Assembly: GCA_032718475.1 (NCBI GenBank)
Contig: JAUCBJ010004604.1
Location: forward strand, 1 to 34,639
Direction: 5' to 3'
DNA: 34,639 nucleotides
DNA from: Nemertoderma westbladi
Taxonomy: Eukaryota; Xenacoelomorpha; Nemertodermatida; Nemertodermatidae
The translations under genes were made by a program, and so were the position numbers. Each line of letters begins with the position of its first letter. The stretch's first letter is position 1. Shown piece after piece: positions 30,176-34,639 of this stretch. The notes below the pieces were generated by a model. That model was given only the letters and a program-made list of their open reading frames with translations, ran no database searches and was not told the origin of the DNA.

Positions 30176-31310
30176 GGGGGTGACGATCCAGACTTCGTCT
30201 CAACCTTGCAGCGTTAGGGGGTAGAATTAGGGTTTATTTAGGAGGCCTATGTGTGGCTTTGGGAGGCCTTTGCTTCTTACATTGATATACTAACGTACTA
30301 GTATACTAGTATATTAGCACACTAGCAGACTGGTATTCTAGCGCTCTAGTCGACACTAGCTGACTGGCGCTTCTAGCAATATCTGGCATACTACTCTACT
30401 AGCTTTATTACTATGCTATTTTATGTTGTGTTGCTAAAGAGTGCCGGATTCTTGAACGTGAATGCTTAGATAGGCGCTGTTTTCTTGATTGTTTTCCATT
30501 TCTTAGTTTATGCTTATTAATTGCTGATTAGGACAAAATAATACAGTATTTGGGCTGTTGCTAGTATAACCCAGTACATAATAAATTTGAAGTACGTATT
30601 CTGGAATACTTAGTAATTAGTACGCAAATTCGTATTTATGACACTATAGTTAATTTAGCAATGTTAGAATAAAATAAAAATAAAAAATTTGTACGCGGCA
30701 TAGCAGAGAGTAGTTTGGGTAATTATTTTAGAATACCGTAGACTATTCAACGCTAGGCGGTTATTTTAAAATAGCGGGGCAACGGGCTGACAGCAGTATC
30801 TAGTATACAGTAGTAATTCGCTGGTCTAAAGCCAGCCAAAGGCCAAGTTTTGACATTAAGAAAATAAACAGATTTATCCCGTTATATTATTAAAATATTC
30901 TCACATTCGACATATTTCGCCCTATAAATTCCAGTGTTTTTGTGATAGGTGAAAGCCGAGTGTTAGACCACCCGCACTCATTTTAAGTAGTCTAGGGAGC
31001 CATTTTAGATTTATTGTTTTGGTTATCGCTGTGTGTGGCTTATAGATTCGAACAGTTAGCTCTCTGTTGAGAAATCGGCAGAGAAAGGAGCGAGTGATTG
31101 TCAGAGCCGCATAGTCAGTAATAGTAACATATATAGCAGACAGTTCTGGAAATTCTGCTTGTGTTCAACAGAAGAGATTGCGTTGGACCAAGTTGGAGCG
31201 CTTAACATTATATTTATAACACATGGAGAGAAACTACTCACGAGACATTAGGATAAATTATTCATACAATTATAGAAGGGGTTATATGTACGAATATAGG
31301 TGAGATCATC
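30176..31310. other. Flanking DNA, no gene seen
   Basis: AT-rich, no convincing ORF. 30285-30400 is dense in ACTAGTA/CTAGC motifs (imperfect short repeats). 30640-30700 is A-rich. Around 30912-30935 (ACATATTTCGCCCTATAAATTCCAGTG) a short segment resembles 2991-3019. Confidence 0.4.
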
Positions 31311-34300
31311 AGAGTAGAGATAGTAGAGTAGAGTAGATAGGGAGTAGAGAGTAAAGAGTAGAGAGTAGAGAGTATAGAGTAGAGAGTAGAGAGTAGAGAG
31401 TAGAGAGTAGAGAGTAGAGAGTAGAGAGTAGAGAGTAGAGAGTAGAGAGTAGAGAGTAGAGAGTAGAGAGTAGAGAGTAGAGAGTAGAGAGTAGAGAGTA
31501 GAGAGTAGAGAGTAGAGAGTAGAGAGTAGAGAGTAGAGAGTAGAGAGTAGAGAGTAGAGAGTAGAGAGTAGAGAGTAGAGAGTAGAGAGTAGAGAGTAGA
31601 GAGTAGAGAGTAGAGAGTAGAGAGTAGAGAGTAGAGAGTAGAGAGTAGAGAGTAGAGAGTAGAGAGTAGAGAGTAGAGAGTAGAGAGTAGAGAGTAGAGA
31701 GTAGAGAGTAGAGAGTAGAGAGTAGAGAGTAGAGAGTAGAGAGTAGAGAGTAGAGAGTAGAGAGTAGAGAGTAGAGAGTAGAGAGTAGAGAGTAGAGAGT
31801 AGAGAGTAGAGAGTAGAGAGTAGAGAGTAGAGAGTAGAGAGTAGAGAGTAGAGAGTAGAGAGTAGAGAGTAGAGAGTAGAGAGTAGAGAGTAGAGAGTAG
31901 AGAGTAGAGAGTAGAGAGTAGAGAGTAGAGAGTAGAGAGTAGAGAGTAGAGAGTAGAGAGTAGAGAGTAGAGAGTAGAGAGTAGAGAGTAGAGAGTAGAG
32001 AGTAGAGAGTAGAGAGTAGAGAGTAGAGAGTAGAGAGTAGAGAGTAGAGAGTAGAGAGTAGAGAGTAGAGAGTAGAGAGTAGAGAGTAGAGAGTAGAGAG
32101 TAGAGAGTAGAGAGTAGAGAGTAGAGAGTAGAGAGTAGAGAGTAGAGAGTAGAGAGTAGAGAGTAGAGAGTAGAGAGTAGAGAGTAGAGAGTAGAGAGTA
32201 GAGAGTAGAGAGTAGAGAGTAGAGAGTAGAGAGTAGAGAGTAGAGAGTAGAGAGTAGAGAGTAGAGAGTAGAGAGTAGAGAGTAGAGAGTAGAGAGTAGA
32301 GAGTAGAGAGTAGAGAGTAGAGAGTAGAGAGTAGAGAGTAGAGAGTAGAGAGTAGAGAGTAGAGAGTAGAGAGTAGAGAGTAGAGAGTAGAGAGTAGAGA
32401 GTAGAGAGTAGAGAGTAGAGAGTAGAGAGTAGAGAGTAGAGAGTAGAGAGTAGAGAGTAGAGAGTAGAGAGTAGAGAGTAGAGAGTAGAGAGTAGAGAGT
32501 AGAGAGTAGAGAGTAGAGAGTAGAGAGTAGAGAGTAGAGAGTAGAGAGTAGAGAGTAGAGAGTAGAGAGTAGAGAGTAGAGAGTAGAGAGTAGAGAGTAG
32601 AGAGTAGAGAGTAGAGAGTAGAGAGTAGAGAGTAGAGAGTAGAGAGTAGAGAGTAGAGAGTAGAGAGTAGAGAGTAGAGAGTAGAGAGTAGAGAGTAGAG
32701 AGTAGAGAGTAGAGAGTAGAGAGTAGAGAGTAGAGAGTAGAGAGTAGAGAGTAGAGAGTAGAGAGTAGAGAGTAGAGAGTAGAGAGTAGAGAGTAGAGAG
32801 TAGAGAGTAGAGAGTAGAGAGTAGAGAGTAGAGAGTAGAGAGTAGAGAGTAGAGAGTAGAGAGTAGAGAGTAGAGAGTAGAGAGTAGAGAGTAGAGAGTA
32901 GAGAGTAGAGAGTAGAGAGTAGAGAGTAGAGAGTAGAGAGTAGAGAGTAGAGAGTAGAGAGTAGAGAGTAGAGAGTAGAGAGTAGAGAGTAGAGAGTAGA
33001 GAGTAGAGAGTAGAGAGTAGAGAGTAGAGAGTAGAGAGTAGAGAGTAGAGAGTAGAGAGTAGAGAGTAGAGAGTAGAGAGTAGAGAGTAGAGAGTAGAGA
33101 GTAGAGAGTAGAGAGTAGAGAGTAGAGAGTAGAGAGTAGAGAGTAGAGAGTAGAGAGTAGAGAGTAGAGAGTAGAGAGTAGAGAGTAGAGAGTAGAGAGT
33201 AGAGAGTAGAGAGTAGAGAGTAGAGAGTAGAGAGTAGAGAGTAGAGAGTAGAGAGTAGAGAGTAGAGAGTAGAGAGTAGAGAGTAGAGAGTAGAGAGTAG
33301 AGAGTAGAGAGTAGAGAGTAGAGAGTAGAGAGTAGAGAGTAGAGAGTAGAGAGTAGAGAGTATAGACTAGAGAGTATAGACTAGAGAGTAGAGAGTAGAG
33401 AGTAGAGTAGCTAGAGAGTAGATAGTAGAGAGTAGAGAGTAGAGAGTGGAGAGTGTAGAGTGGAGAGTGTAGAGTTGAGAGTGGAGAGTAGAGAGTAGAG
33501 AGTAGAGAGTAGAGAGTAGAGAGTAGAGAGTAGAGAGTAGAGAGTAGAGAGTAGAGAGTAGAGAGTAGAGAGTAGAGAGTAGAGAGTAGAGAGTAGAGAG
33601 TAGAGAGTAGAGAGTAGAGAGTAGAGAGTAGAGAGTAGAGAGTAGAGAGTAGAGAGTAGAGAGTAGAGAGTAGAGAGTAGAGAGTAGAGAGTAGAGAGTA
33701 GAGAGTAGAGAGTAGAGAGTAGAGAGTAGAGAGTAGAGGTAGAGTAGAGAGTAGAGAGTAGAGAGTAGAGAGTAGAGAGTAGAGAGTAGAGAGTAGAGAG
33801 TAGAGAGTAGAGAGTAGAGAGTAGAGAGTAGAGAGTAGAGAGTAGAGAGTAGAGAGTAGAGAGTAGAGAGTAGAGAGTAGAGAGTAGAGAGTAGAGAGTA
33901 GAGAGTAGAGAGTAGAGAGTAGAGAGTAGAGAGTAGAGAGTAGAGAGTAGAGAGTAGAGAGTAGAGAGTAGAGAGTAGAGAGTAGAGAGTAGAGAGTAGA
34001 GAGTAGAGAGTAGAGAGTAGAGAGTAGAGAGTAGAGAGTAGAGAGTAGAGAGTAGAGAGTAGAGAGTAGAGAGTAGAGAGTAGAGAGTAGAGAGTAGAGA
34101 GTAGAGAGTAGAGAGTAGAGAGTAGAGAGTAGAGAGTAGAGAGTAGAGAGTAGAGAGTAGAGAGTAGAGAGTAGAGAGTAGAGAGTAGAGAGTAGAGAGT
34201 AGAGAGTAGAGAGTAGAGAGTAGAGAGTAGAGAGTAGAGAGTAGAGAGTAGAGAGTAGAGAGTAGAGAGTAGAGAGTAGAGAGTAGAGAGTAGAGAGTAG

Positions 34301-34639
34301 AGAGTAGAGAGTAGAGAGTAGAGAGTAGAGAGTAGAGAGTAGAGAGTAGAGAGTAGAGAGTAGAGAGTAGAGAGTAGAGAGTAGAGAGTAGAGAGTAGAG
34401 AGTAGAGAGTAGAGAGTAGAGAGTAGAGAGTAGAGAGTAGAGAGTAGAGAGTAGAGAGTAGAGAGTAGAGAGTAGAGAGTAGAGAGTAGAGAGTAGAGAG
34501 TAGAGAGTAGAGAGTAGAGAGTAGAGAGTAGAGAGTAGAGAGTAGAGAGTAGAGAGTAGAGAGTAGAGAGTAGAGAGTAGAGAGTAGAGAGTAGAGAGTA
34601 GAGAGTAGAGAGTAGAGAGTAGAGAGTAGAGAGTAGAGA
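31311..34639. repeat. Heptamer satellite (AGAGAGT)n, running off the window
   Basis: After a ragged start (31311-31376: GAGTAGAGATAGTAGAGTAGAG...), the 7-bp unit AGAGAGT repeats almost perfectly for more than 3.2 kb, about 475 units. Interruptions are confined to a variant block at about 33361-33485 (TATAGACTAG, TGGAGAGTGTAGAG) and a small one at about 33738-33750 (AGAGGTAGAGTAG). Every unit carries GAGAG. TAG recurs in all frames, so the plus strand cannot be coding. Confidence 0.97.

Noticed and set aside
31311-34639. Telomeric repeat or CRISPR-like array
   Set aside because: The unit AGAGAGT is not a known telomere motif, and there are no spacers; it is a simple satellite.

Overview
The window looks like repeat-dense intergenic or intronic DNA from a metazoan, probably a marine invertebrate. 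I base this on one recognisable host exon (the kinase-homology domain of a receptor guanylyl cyclase, 250-371), two BEL/Pao-type LTR retroelements (a group known from animals), LINE fragments of two families, MITEs, and a long heptamer satellite. I cannot name the species. Nothing looks bacterial or viral in gene organisation, and there is no rRNA, CRISPR array or convincing functional tRNA.

Layout. 1-114 is the 3' tip of a LINE copy. 250-371 is the guanylyl cyclase exon. 2134-2753 is a 5'-truncated LINE with a 13-bp target-site duplication (TSD), on the minus strand. 3125-3604 is an isolated BEL-type LTR. A TIR element with 8-bp TSDs begins at 4013 and ends at 30167. It was split by a very large LTR retrotransposon, here called element B, at 4398-29917 (25,520 bp). 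B has two 1,148-bp direct LTRs, TG...CA ends and a perfect 5-bp TSD (GCTGG). From 31311 to the window end runs a satellite of about 475 copies of a 7-bp unit.

Element B (plus strand) is itself full of nested insertions. (i) Element A, a second BEL/Pao element in antisense (about 6250-13146), keeps its 5' LTR, gag, protease and most of RT but has no RNase H, integrase or adjoining 3' LTR. (ii) A 338-bp short insertion at 15542-15879 with an 11-bp TSD splits gag. (iii) A 5'-truncated RTE-like LINE (19543-21984, minus) splits pol between RNase H and integrase, with an exceptionally long 225-bp TSD. (iv) A 1,418-bp piggyBac-like MITE with TTAA flanks lies at 24277-25694. B's own genes in order are an Ala/Glu-rich coiled-coil gag, the gag core, zinc knuckles, aspartic protease, RT, RNase H, integrase with its C-terminal domain, then a third, unrecognised ORF (26672-28713) between pol and the 3' LTR. 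All B coding regions carry stops or frameshifts, so this copy is dead. The two LTRs differ at only about 20 of 1,148 sites by eye, so it is not ancient.

Order of events inferred from nesting: TIR element, then B, then element A, the LINE, the short insertion and the piggyBac-like MITE inside B. The most interesting items are the unknown third ORF of B, the 225-bp TSD, the long poly-G tracts inside both gag genes (two of them at reading-frame changes), and the satellite with one GAGAG pentamer per 7 bp.
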